DNA from: Amylostereum areolatum
Taxonomy: Eukaryota > Basidiomycota > Agaricomycetes > Russulales > Stereaceae
NCBI GenBank assembly: GCA_012932865.1
Contig: SAXG01000012.1
Coordinates: forward strand, 186,001-250,000
Direction of reading: 5' to 3'
Length of the DNA stretch: 64,000 nucleotides
The notes under the pieces were generated by a model, which saw only the letters and a program-made list of their open reading frames with translations, ran no database searches and had not been told where the DNA came from. A program made the translations under genes and the position numbers. This document shows positions 44,329 through 54,635 of the stretch, in pieces (positions within the stretch are counted from its first letter, which is position 1; each line of letters starts with the position of its first letter).

Positions 44329-46526
44329 ATGTGCGCCGCTACGCGGCCTAGCTTCACATTTCCGGTACCCACTCATCAACTCCCGCGCGGAGCGCCGGAC
44401 GGGTTCCAGCTTGATGCATTGTTCCCTACATCCACGCCGACGCCAACGTCATGCACCGAACCAGACATCGCCATCGTCAAGATTTCGACCGCTCTTACCA
44501 TATCAAACTGGCACGCAATCTACGACGGCGATATCCATTCCTTTCGTCCCACTTACTTCGTCACACGCGACGGCTCGCTCGTTTCTCCGCCCCTCATGCA
44601 GGACCTCCGGGATACAGCCACAAGTTTAGCTCTCATCGGCGCATATCTCATGTTCTTCACATGGACCACCCTCATCTCCCTCAAATTCATCCTGCGAATG
44701 AACATCAAGCCTAGGAAAAAAATGTTATTCTACACCCTGCTCGCCAGTCAAAGCCTAGGCATTGTACCGTGGATTGCGATTCTAGTCGGGATTTTCAACA
44801 CTGACGCAAACTGTCAAGCGTAAGCGCTTAAATTCTCCTGTCGAGTACGCATGTCCTCATGGGAGTTAAAGGGTGGTTCAAGTAAAGGCGTTCTTTCTAT
44901 CCATATCCACCGGAATGATCGTGAGTCGGAATACTGTTTTACGTCGATGATACTCTCAGCTCCCCTGTAGTTATCTGGCGTTTTTGGTCTCAAGGCTTAC
45001 CGATGTTTGACAAACTCGCGCTTCGTCTTGGCAATGCTGGCTATACTTCAAGTTACGGAGTTCGTGTTGACAGCGGTTGAAATGGTCAAGATGGGAAGTG
45101 GGCGGAACCTGGATGGTGCGTATGTCCATGTCCTACAACTGATCCAACACCTTAATCAATTCTTCCAGGATCATGCACTTTGCTCGACGGCGATCGCTTT
45201 CTTGCCGTGGTCATGATCGTCATCTTCCTGCAAGCCTTTTTCATTAGTTGCTGCTGTCAGTCCCATCCCTCATTCATGAGAAGAATTATTTTAACCAAGC
45301 ATATTACCTCACTCAGTCATACGAGCGGTCTATACGTCCTCTCGCATTTTGGCCGCTCAAGGTCGACTGTCTTTTCGCGCATCAATGGAGGGTCGCCAAT
45401 TCCCCGTTCAAATCATAGAAGTTAACGATGAACGCACAAGAGTATGGTGGGATCAGATCCCGGATTCCGGGAAGCCACGCCTTCCGCCTGCAGCTGTCGA
45501 TCCTTTGGCCAACACACAGCAAGTTATTCCTGTCGATCCATCGCCACCTAGCAGCCGGCGCAACAGGAGCCGTTCTTCTGTGGAATTGATTACGGAAAGG
45601 GTGAAGGACATCGGGCGACGGCTCACCAACCGCATCGTGTCCGCCATCATCTTGCCGTCCAACCCGCTAGCGTTTCTGAAGCCCCGCGTGGTCCTTTTTC
45701 GCGAGGTCATGCGAGACGAGGTGTGTGACGCGGCATTCCGATAGAATCTCCAGTTCTAACAACTCTCGTAGCTGTGCTATACCACGGTCATCGCGACGGC
45801 ATGCGTTATCTCGGCGGTCCTCGCTATCATTGGTGTCAACCACCGGATGTTCTGGAAGGCCCAAGGATGGATGGGCATCAATTGTTGGTCTCTATTTCGG
45901 ATAAGGTTGTTTGTGGTCGGCTGACCTTCCGTGCTCCCACAGTGGTTGTCATCTCCAGCCTCGCCGTCCACAGTGTTGGCAGAGTTGTTCGCAGGAACGA
46001 ACACGAAGCCCTCTTGAACAACCCCCAACTATGGGGTCCCCTCCGCCGTGCATCTTCGCCGATTTCCTTCAGGCCGTTTACAACGTCCAGTCACACTCGC
46101 CAAAGCACAACTTTCAGTAATCTGACTACAAAAAGCGGCCAAGGCTCTCGCACGATGTCGACCAGTTTCTCCTTGTTGTCAGCGCCCAAGCCGCCGACGG
46201 TGCACGTAAGTCACTGGGACCCTCGCGAAAGCTTAATCGACGAGAGACGGCCTATGGTTTTTTACATGGACAGCCGACGCCTGTCCGAGGAAATGGTGGA
46301 ACCCCGCCGCCTTACCAGAAGCGCGTCTATGGATTCCCTATCGTCGTACTCAGTACATGCGTTCTCTTCCCCACTGCGTCTCGACACGTCGATCGCGGTA
46401 CCCCCGGACTGGCCGTCGCCCGTGACACCCTTGACGGGGGATAGTCGAACCGAGCAGGGGGAGAAGGACCTGGAGAGAAGGGGGAGTACTGGACTGTTAT
46501 ACAAAAAGGATGGCCATTTTCCCTAG
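44329..46526 (+). CDS. Seven-helix membrane protein of unknown family
   Basis: The ATG at 44329 starts MCAATRPSFTFPVPTHQLPR; about 90 polar residues precede the first helix. Seven hydrophobic segments follow: LIGAYLMFFTWTTLISLKFI, MLFYTLLASQSLGIVPWIAI, VLSISTGMIIISGVFGLKAY, FVLAMLAILQVTEFVLTAVE, FLAVVMIVIFLQAFFISCCF, and after a loop of about 110 residues TVIATACVISAVLAIIGVNH and CWSLFRVVVISSLAVHSVGR. The long basic/Pro-rich loop between helices 5 and 6 and the Ser-rich tail (ending LYKKDGHFP) look cytosolic. The topology is GPCR-like, with an extracellular N-terminus if helix 7 ends inside. No known fungal receptor class (Ste2/Ste3, cAMP, PQ-loop) is recognised by motif. About seven introns. 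Confidence 0.65.
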
Positions 46527-46798
46527 TGTCGGGTGTTTCTACGCTTTCATGGGGAACCTAGGTCCTGGCTTCCTTCATCCGCGGACTTCTTTACAAGTAC
46601 CAAGCGATGATCATGTTCGCTTACTTTGTATTCTAGCTGTTGTTGTACATGTTTCATTTGTAACCTTACACGTTGGGTATTCAGACTATAGGAGCGGTAG
46701 GGTCTGGAACATGCAAACAGGGAAAGATAGAACAGCAGTGGTGCGTACATGGATACAGGACATGAACTTCACCATCGCCCAGCCACGAAGGAAGGTGG

Positions 46799-48555
<1,757 letters not shown>

Positions 48556-48846
48556 GGCGAACGAGATAAATGTACAACTGGTGTCTTCGTCAAAGTTGGC
48601 ACCGACCACTCACCAGACTCTCCCAGTCCAACTTTACCCAGTCCTACGTACTTACTCTAGCGCCGAACTCTGAATCAGGAAACAGTTGGCCCCGTGATCT
48701 GTGGCGTAAGCCGTGCTGACCCCGTCCACGGCAGTTGCCGGGTGAATGTACAGAAGCTGCCTCAGTTTGTCGATCTCATTTCGATTTCACCCAACCGCCC
48801 TCAAGACACTTGCTCTCGTCGCCCGTCGTCCCCCCTCCTTGTCAAG
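48556..48846. promoter_or_regulatory. Divergent promoter of CBF5 and eL22
   Basis: 291 bases separate the start codons of a ribosome-modification enzyme and a ribosomal protein. Sharing one regulatory region fits co-regulation of ribosome production. C/T-rich on the eL22 side (48780-48840). Confidence 0.65.
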
Positions 48847-49417
48847 ATGGTTAGTCCCCGCACCGCTTTGCTGAGTTCCCTTCTCAGTAGGCTCACCGGG
48901 GTTTCTTTCTTCTTCTTTTCTTCTCTATCCCTGTAGCCCAAGGCCCCCGCTTCCAAAATCGCTGCAAAGCACAAATTCGTTATTGACTACTCCCGTCCGG
49001 CGAGCGACGGTCTCTTCGATGGTGCTGCCTTCGAGAAATTCTTGCATGACCGTATCAAGGTCGAGGGCAAGGCTGGCCAGCTCGGCGATAACATTAAGAT
49101 TCACCGCGAGGGTACGTCTCTTCTATATTTCTTCGTAGTGTTATCTGTTCATGCCCATATTATTCCAGGGGACAAACAGATCACTGTGACTTCGTCCATC
49201 CACTTCTCCAAGCGTTACCTCAAGTACCTTACCAAAAAGTTCCTCAAAAAGAACACTCTTCGCGATTACCTCCGCGTCGTGGCTTCATCAAAGGACGTTT
49301 ACCAACTCAAATTCTACAACATCGAGTATGCATCCCTTTTCCCTTTTCCATGCAAGAATGGTAACTTATGTCTTGATCCTTCGTAGGGGTCCCGAGGAAG
49401 ATGATGATGACGAGTAG
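48847..49417 (+). CDS. RPL22: 60S ribosomal protein eL22
   Basis: The first exon holds only the ATG (48847-48849): the intron begins immediately after it (gttagtcc) and ends ...ctgtag. The second exon reads PKAPASKIAAKHKFVIDYSR, PASDGLFDGAAFEKFLHDRI, VEGKAGQLGDNIKIHREG. The third has DKQITVTSSIHFSKRYLKYL, TKKFLKKNTLRDYLRVVASS, DVYQLKFYNIE, and a small fourth exon adds GPEEDDDDE with TAG at 49415-49417. All eL22 blocks and the acidic tail are present (about 120 residues). A retrotransposon begins shortly after its stop codon. Confidence 0.95.
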
Positions 49418-49598
49418 ATGTTTGATTCGTTGTATTCTTATGATCCGATCCATGCTACGCTATGCAATGCAACTAAGTATATCATATGCGCCATCTGTAT
49501 CTTTATCTGTTCCCGCAGTAGTGTTAATGATTTCATCTCAGCATGAGCAAGTAAGCGTTGTCTGGGTTGCATCGGCTTGAAAGGAGTTTCTCGGAGTC

Positions 49599-49608
49599 GA
49601 ATCAGGCG
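49599..49608. repeat. Left inverted partner of the retroelement
   Basis: cgaatcaggc, the exact complement of gcctgattcg at 54422-54431 beyond the recombinase. The following bases are partly similar too. A candidate terminal inverted sequence. Confidence 0.4.
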
Positions 49609-49723
49609 TCGCTTTCGCACGGTGCCGTCCTCGCGTGGGCGACTGCTCCCGACGCCCGTCGGAGCCGCCACCTACTTGTTGGGATGCGCCCGCGGCTGCG
49701 CACGACCTGGCACCGGGAGCCCG

Positions 49724-49758
49724 CCTAGCCCGTAGCGGGATGCTACAGATGGGCTAGG
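49724..49758 (+). repeat. Two-tier hairpin upstream of gag
   Basis: Outer stem cctagccc (49724-49731) pairs with gggctagg (49751-49758). An inner stem gtagc (49732-49736) pairs with gctac (49742-49746) around a five-base loop, leaving agat as a bulge on one side only. The structure ends 52 bases before the in-frame gag ATG at 49811. Confidence 0.8.
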
Positions 49759-49810
49759 TTTGGAAGTACCCGCTCGAGAGAGTACAAGAGTCGCTCGGGG
49801 GGCACCGCTG

Positions 49811-51418
49811 ATGCCCCCAACTCTTGCCAGCACCTCGTCTCGCCAGGTCCGTCCCCATTTCGTCGCTTCGAACCGTTCCGCTGACGCCCTCCTCTCGCCA
49901 GAGTCTGCCTCGCCGCGTCGCCCACGCCGCTTTCGCTCTCAACCCTCGCGCAACTCCCATATGGCCCAGACTGAACATGTTGTACCGCAAGAGGAAGGAC
50001 CGCACGCAGGGGGGCCGGGTCCCGACGCGCCGCAAGGTGGGCGGCCACTCTCCCGACGCATCCAGCCCGACCTGTCCCAGCTCTTCGTCGCCGGCATCGC
50101 CGACGACTGCATGCGAGTCGTCGAGCAGCTCGAAGGTGGACACTTGCGCCTCGCGGATGCAGCCACCAACATCGACGGCCTCCTCGCCAGCGGTACGCGC
50201 GCAGACCTGTCCGAAGAAGACGAAGACGCCGCACGCGGGGCGCGGGCCCAAGCCTACAACCACTTCGTCTCGCTCCTTGAGGAGGCCCTCGAGCGGCGAC
50301 TCACGAACGAGGAGGACGGTTTCCGCCGTGTGCGGGGACTCGGCGGGAACGACGTCGGAGAGACCCGCCGCCGACGCTCGCGTTCGCCGGCCAGCACCGC
50401 GCGTCGCGGCAGGAGCTACGAGCGGGACAGCCCGCGCACCCCGCGTGAGCGCGCTCGCCGAAGGCGCTCCCACTCGGACGACAGCCGGTCCCCTCAGCGC
50501 GCGCGCTCTCGCCAGCGCCAGCGCGGACGCTCGCGCGACAGCGACCTCGACTTCCGACTTTCTGGCAAGCATCGTCGCCTCGATGACGACTTCAGCGACG
50601 ACGGGCGCCCAGCCAAACGCAAGCTCGACTACTCCTCCCTCCCTTTCCTCTCCGGCCGAGCGGACTCAGCGCTCTCTGACAACTGCCGGCTTACCGTCAA
50701 GCTCAAGGCCAACTACCTTCAGCACCTCGACGAAATCAAAACCATCGTCATCTCCATGCCCGAGTGCCCCGATTTCCCCCAGTCCGGATGGAAGGCAGTC
50801 CTATCGGACACGTACTTCGACCTCGACGTCGTTTTTTCCAGCCTCTACGCCATTGGGGGAGACGGGCGCGACATCCAGAAGCTCGGGGAGTATGAGCTAC
50901 ACGGCGGACCATCCAAGCCTGCGAAGCACATCGCCACATCCGGCGAGTGGGGAATGGCATTCGAGCGCTACCAGGACGCCGTCACGTTCGTCTACCCGCA
51001 TCGACGCGACGAGTTGGCCGCCTATCGCAGGCACATCATCAACTACTTCGGCGCCGTCCACGGGCACGACGACCTCGTTCTCAACTACGACCGCGCTGTC
51101 CGCGCCCGCGTCGGCAGGTCCAACGCCCTCGAGCTTTCAGACACCAAGGAGTTTACGGCACTCGAGACCATGCACATCACCGCTGGACTGGCCTCGCGAC
51201 CGGCCACCAGCAACATCTCTCGCGCGCGAGGCAGCACTGCGACGGGAGCTCGCCGCTCGCAAGGCCCCCAGCAGTCCACCGAAATCTGCCGACGCTTCAA
51301 CGCCGGGAACTGCTCAGGCAAAGGGTGCAAGTACCGCCACGCGTGCTCCTCATGCGGAGGAAAACACGGTGCTCACGAGTGTGGCCGCGGCGACGGCTCC
51401 GCCCACACCAACCACTGA
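49811..51418 (+). CDS. Retroelement Gag-like protein with CCCH-type finger
   Basis: ORF1 of the tyrosine-recombinase retroelement. In-frame ATGs are at 49811 and 49961 (MAQTEHVVPQEEGP); either could be used. The N-terminal third is Pro/Arg-rich, followed by RADLSEEDEDAARGARAQAY and a very basic Arg/Ser region (RRRSRSPASTARRGRSYERD) resembling RS domains. The middle third is a folded-looking segment (LTVKLKANYLQHLDEIKTIV, YELHGGPSKPAKHIATSGEW). Near the end, a zinc-binding cluster reads CRRFNAGNCSGKGCKYRHAC, then CGGKHGAHECGRG. The C-x8-C-x5-C-x3-H spacing is CCCH-like, unlike the CCHC knuckle of LTR-element Gag. The stop is at 51416-51418. The RT frame is +1 relative to this one. Confidence 0.75.
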   Translation: MPPTLASTSSRQVRPHFVASNRSADALLSPESASPRRPRRFRSQPSRNSHMAQTEHVVPQEEGPHAGGPGPDAPQGGRPLSRRIQPDLSQLFVAGIADDCMRVVEQLEGGHLRLADAATNIDGLLASGTRADLSEEDEDAARGARAQAYNHFVSLLEEALERRLTNEEDGFRRVRGLGGNDVGETRRRRSRSPASTARRGRSYERDSPRTPRERARRRRSHSDDSRSPQRARSRQRQRGRSRDSDLDFRLSGKHRRLDDDFSDDGRPAKRKLDYSSLPFLSGRADSALSDNCRLTVKLKANYLQHLDEIKTIVISMPECPDFPQSGWKAVLSDTYFDLDVVFSSLYAIGGDGRDIQKLGEYELHGGPSKPAKHIATSGEWGMAFERYQDAVTFVYPHRRDELAAYRRHIINYFGAVHGHDDLVLNYDRAVRARVGRSNALELSDTKEFTALETMHITAGLASRPATSNISRARGSTATGARRSQGPQQSTEICRRFNAGNCSGKGCKYRHACSSCGGKHGAHECGRGDGSAHTNH

Positions 51419-53246
51419 AGCAACCCCTCCGACGGGACCGCGCCGTTTCCGCGGCTTCGTGTGGGGTCAAGAGCAGGCCTCAATCCTCACCCCGTCGGCC
51501 CTCGCTACGGAGACGGCAGCGCCGCTCCCTGGACCTCCCCCTTCCGCACTCAACGACAAAATAGCACTCGCGACGCTTCGCAGATACCCAGAGCTGTTCA
51601 AGGTCGTCTCCCCCATCAATATAGACAACTTCGAGTCGCTTCTCGTCACCCACCCCAATCGACCGTTCGTCCAGTCTGTCATTCGCGGTTTCCGCGAGGG
51701 TTTCTGGCCGCACGCCGACTTCCCGGACGACTACCCAATTACGCGCGACCACCCCGAGCGCCCACTCGCGCCCGCTGAGCTCGAGTTTGCGAAACAGCAA
51801 TGCCTCGAGGAAGAACGTCTCGGGCGTTTCTCCCCACCTTTCGGCCGCCCCGGAGAACCCCTCCTCCCTGGCATGTGCAGCGTCCCCGTCAGCGTTATCC
51901 CCAAGAAATCGGGGAAGCTACGCCTCATTGTCGACCACTCTGCCGGCGAGTTCTCACCCAACTCAACCATAGACAAGGATGACGTACACGTCCGTCTCGA
52001 CACAGTTCAGCATCTGGCGCACAACCTGTTGCACGTCCGCCGGCACCACGGCAACGTGCCGATCTATCTATTCAAGTCTGACGTCTCCCAAGCCTACCGC
52101 CGCATCCCTATCCACCCCTTATACCAGCTCCGCCAGGTTGTCACAATCGACGGTGTCCGCCGTGTCGACCGCTGCAACAACTTCGGAGGCCGCGCCTCCG
52201 GGAATCTGTGGTGCTCCTTCTTCGCACTAGTCCTGTGGATCGCTGTCAAGATCCGCCATATTGAAGCCCTCCTTGCCTACATCGACGACACGTTCTCCCA
52301 TGACCTGTCACCCCGCTGCACCTTCTATGAGCCCTACGGTGCATGGCTTCCCCCAAAGCAGGTCCAACTGCTCCAGTTATGGGACTTCCTCGGAATTCCG
52401 CACGAGAAGAGCAAGCAGGAGTTCGGCCGTGTTCTCGTGATCACCGGCTTTGAGGTCTCCCCGGTCAGCATGACCATTTTTCTCTCCGCCGAGAGCATCT
52501 CCAACCTAGTCACCGCCATCCACGCGTTCATCGACGAGGCCCCCGACCGCCGCCGTCGCCTCGTCGAGTGGCAGCGCCTGCTCGGCTGGATGAACTGGGC
52601 GCTCAATGTGGCACCACTCCTCCGCCCTGCGCTCGCGTCCTCGTATGCCAAAATATCCGGAAAGAAGAAGCCCAATGCCCCCATATTCCTCAACGGACAG
52701 GTCTCACGCGACCTCTGCTGGTTTGCGACCACCCTGCAGCAGTCCTCCGGGATTCACATAATACGGGCACGCCTATGGGATCCGTCGACAGCCGACATGG
52801 TTATCTTCTGCGACGCATCCCTGTCCGGCCTCGGCTTCTGGTCACCACAGGCTGGGCAAGGATTCACATCGACACTCCCCCCCGCCCCAAACACAGAAGA
52901 CACCATCTTCTGGTACGAAGCACTGTGCGTCCTCGCGGCACTCAGCTGGGCGGCCGCCCTCCCCCAGGTCCCCTCAAAGCTACTTATCTACACCGACAAC
53001 CTCAACACAGTCCAGATATTTGACTCGTTCAAAGCGCGTGCCGGTTACAACGACCTCCTTTTCCGGGCAGCCGAAATCCTCATGGCCTCCCACATCAACC
53101 TCCGCGTCCACCATATCCCAGGTGAGAAGAACACAGTTGCCGACGCCCTATCCCGGGGGCTTTTCAATGTGGTGCGACAGTACCAACCATCCCTCCGTGT
53201 CCACGGCTTTTCACCCCCACGCTCGACGCTGGGGTCGCAGGGCTGA
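51419..53246 (+). CDS. Retroelement reverse transcriptase / RNase H
   Basis: ORF2. The frame is open from well inside ORF1, but its coding character (as opposed to a shadow of gag) begins near 51400. No ATG lies at the junction, so expression by +1 frameshift or internal initiation is likely. RT blocks: SVPVSVIPKKSGKLRLIVDH (fingers), LFKSDVSQAYRRIPIHPLYQ (first catalytic Asp), RASGNLWCSFFALVLWIAVK and the catalytic YIDD at 52278-52289. RNase H follows: MVIFCDASLSGLGFWSP, YEALCVLAALSWAA, LLIYTDNLNTVQIFDSF and IPGEKNTVADALSRG (Asp, Glu, Asp and Asp residues of the active site all visible). The stop TGA is at 53244-53246. Confidence 0.88.
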
Positions 53247-54250
53247 TGCTCCAGATCTCACGCTCGTCCAGGCAGCCGCGCCGCGAAGCCTGGACATCCG
53301 AGCGCCTCGTTCGCGAACGGGCGCTCGCCCTCGGAGCCGCGATTGACATTTCCACGCGCCTATCATACACATCCCACCTCCAATCATACCTGACCTTCTG
53401 TAAGCTCCACAGCTTTGACATCGAACCCACCGCCGACACCCTGTCCTTCTATGTGGTCTTCATGGCCCAACACATCTCTCCCCGCTCAATCCCCGCATAC
53501 CTATCAGGGATCTGCAACCAGCTTGAACCCCACTTCCCACATGTTCGCGCCACGCGCCGCAGCGCCCTTGTCACACGGACACTGGCAGGCTGCAACCGCC
53601 TCTATAACTCCCCAATCTCCCGCCGTGACGCCTTATCCCTCGACGACCTCGAGTTCACAATCCGCCACTACCCAAACCCCACCCACGACGACCGCCTCTT
53701 CCTCGCACTCATCACGGCAGGGTTCTTCGGGCTCCACCGCCTCGGTGAACTTGTCTGCAGTGACAACGGCGCCCTGCGCTCACACCGCAAGACGATCCGG
53801 AGGTCGAGCGTGGAGTTCCTAGACACCGCGTACTCATACCTCCTCCCAACACACAAGGCCGACCGATTTTTCGAGGGCAACAGGGTGGTCATCCCGAGAC
53901 GTGACACGGAAGCCGTCGACCCCTACCAGCTTTTCCGCGCATACATCACCGGCCGCGACCGCTTTGCCACCCTCCTTCCCGAGCTGTGGGTCAGGCAGGA
54001 CGGGACGGTCCCCACGCGCAGCTGGTTCATTAACCGCCTCGAGTCGCTCTTCCCCAACTCGAACATCGGCGGGCACTCCCTCCGTCCCGGAGGAGCCACC
54101 TTTTACGCCACTGAGGGCTACCCCGACGACCGTATCCAGGCCATCGGGCGCTGGAGCTCGGACGCATTCAAGCAGTACATCCGCAAGAACCCCGTCCTAC
54201 TTCAAGCCCTCATCCACGCCCGCCGCGCTGCTGAGGGCACCGGGGCATAG
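53246..54250 (+). CDS. Retroelement tyrosine recombinase
   Basis: ORF3, 334 residues, the enzyme that would insert the circular DNA copy. The ATG at 53246 shares its A with the TGA of ORF2. The N-terminal core-binding domain includes RLSYTSHLQSYLTFCKLHSF and FMAQHISPRSIPAYLSGICN. Catalytic residues: Arg165 (GLHRLGEL), Lys203 (LPTHKADRF), His277 and Arg280 (GGHSLRPGG), Trp303 (GRWSSDAF, replacing the second His as is common) and Tyr311 (FKQYIRKNP). The whole R-K-HxxR-H/W-Y set is present with normal spacing. The end is ARRAAEGTGA at the stop 54248-54250. Confidence 0.88.
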   Translation: MLQISRSSRQPRREAWTSERLVRERALALGAAIDISTRLSYTSHLQSYLTFCKLHSFDIEPTADTLSFYVVFMAQHISPRSIPAYLSGICNQLEPHFPHVRATRRSALVTRTLAGCNRLYNSPISRRDALSLDDLEFTIRHYPNPTHDDRLFLALITAGFFGLHRLGELVCSDNGALRSHRKTIRRSSVEFLDTAYSYLLPTHKADRFFEGNRVVIPRRDTEAVDPYQLFRAYITGRDRFATLLPELWVRQDGTVPTRSWFINRLESLFPNSNIGGHSLRPGGATFYATEGYPDDRIQAIGRWSSDAFKQYIRKNPVLLQALIHARRAAEGTGA

Positions 54251-54635
54251 CGCTCGACATCCCACACTTTCACGCACCACCATCCTCCCTTCCTCCTCCT
54301 CAATTCTTACGCCTTTTACGGTCTCGTCTCGCACGCAATCCATACATGCCCCTTCGGGGGCGGTTTCCCGTACCTCCCGCGTCGCAAGCTCCCGCCTCAC
54401 GCTTAGGCCGCACGAAATCAAGCCTGATTCGTGCACCACTCAGAAAATCGCGCTGTGCACCAAGGATAGATGTAACAAGATCATCAATTATGTATACTAC
54501 GGAGTCCATGTCAAAAGGTAAGCGTTCAATATGAATAACAACAAGGGACCCAAGAAAATAGAAAACCAGGATTACGTGTGAGTACGACCATAGCGCAATC
54601 TAGTCATAACAAAATGTACTCTGTCATGCCGCCCC
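54251..54635. other. Right end of retroelement and intergenic
   Basis: Holds the right non-coding end of the element, including a near-palindrome at 54410-54434, and then ordinary A/T-rich DNA up to the cupredoxin gene stop. No gene. Confidence 0.5.
54410..54434. repeat. Near-palindrome at the right end
   Basis: gcacgaa and ttcgtgc are exact complements flanking atcaagcctga, itself partly self-complementary. It contains the ten bases whose complement occurs at 49599-49608. Candidate recombinase site or terminal sequence. Confidence 0.45.

Larger units (their letters stand above)
49540..54530 (+). mobile_element. Tyrosine-recombinase retrotransposon (DIRS order, Ngaro-like)
   Basis: Three consecutive plus-strand reading frames encode Gag, reverse transcriptase with RNase H, and a tyrosine recombinase; this combination defines the DIRS order, which uses a tyrosine recombinase instead of an integrase. 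No methyltransferase domain lies between RNase H and the recombinase, which favours the Ngaro group (known in basidiomycetes) over DIRS1 proper. All three frames are open. GC content and Arg/Ser/Pro-rich coding differ from the flanks. The outer limits are estimated from the end of eL22 (49417) and from inverted sequences near 49599-49608 and 54410-54434; the termini are not proven. The element lies between the eL22 stop and the 3' end of the cupredoxin gene, disrupting neither. Confidence 0.82.

Noticed and set aside
49824..51400. Upstream part of the long RT frame read as protein
   Set aside because: It is the +1 shadow of gag: Pro/Ser/Thr-rich composition arises from the gag codons, and the frame opens at TTG. 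Only the part after about 51400 looks coding.
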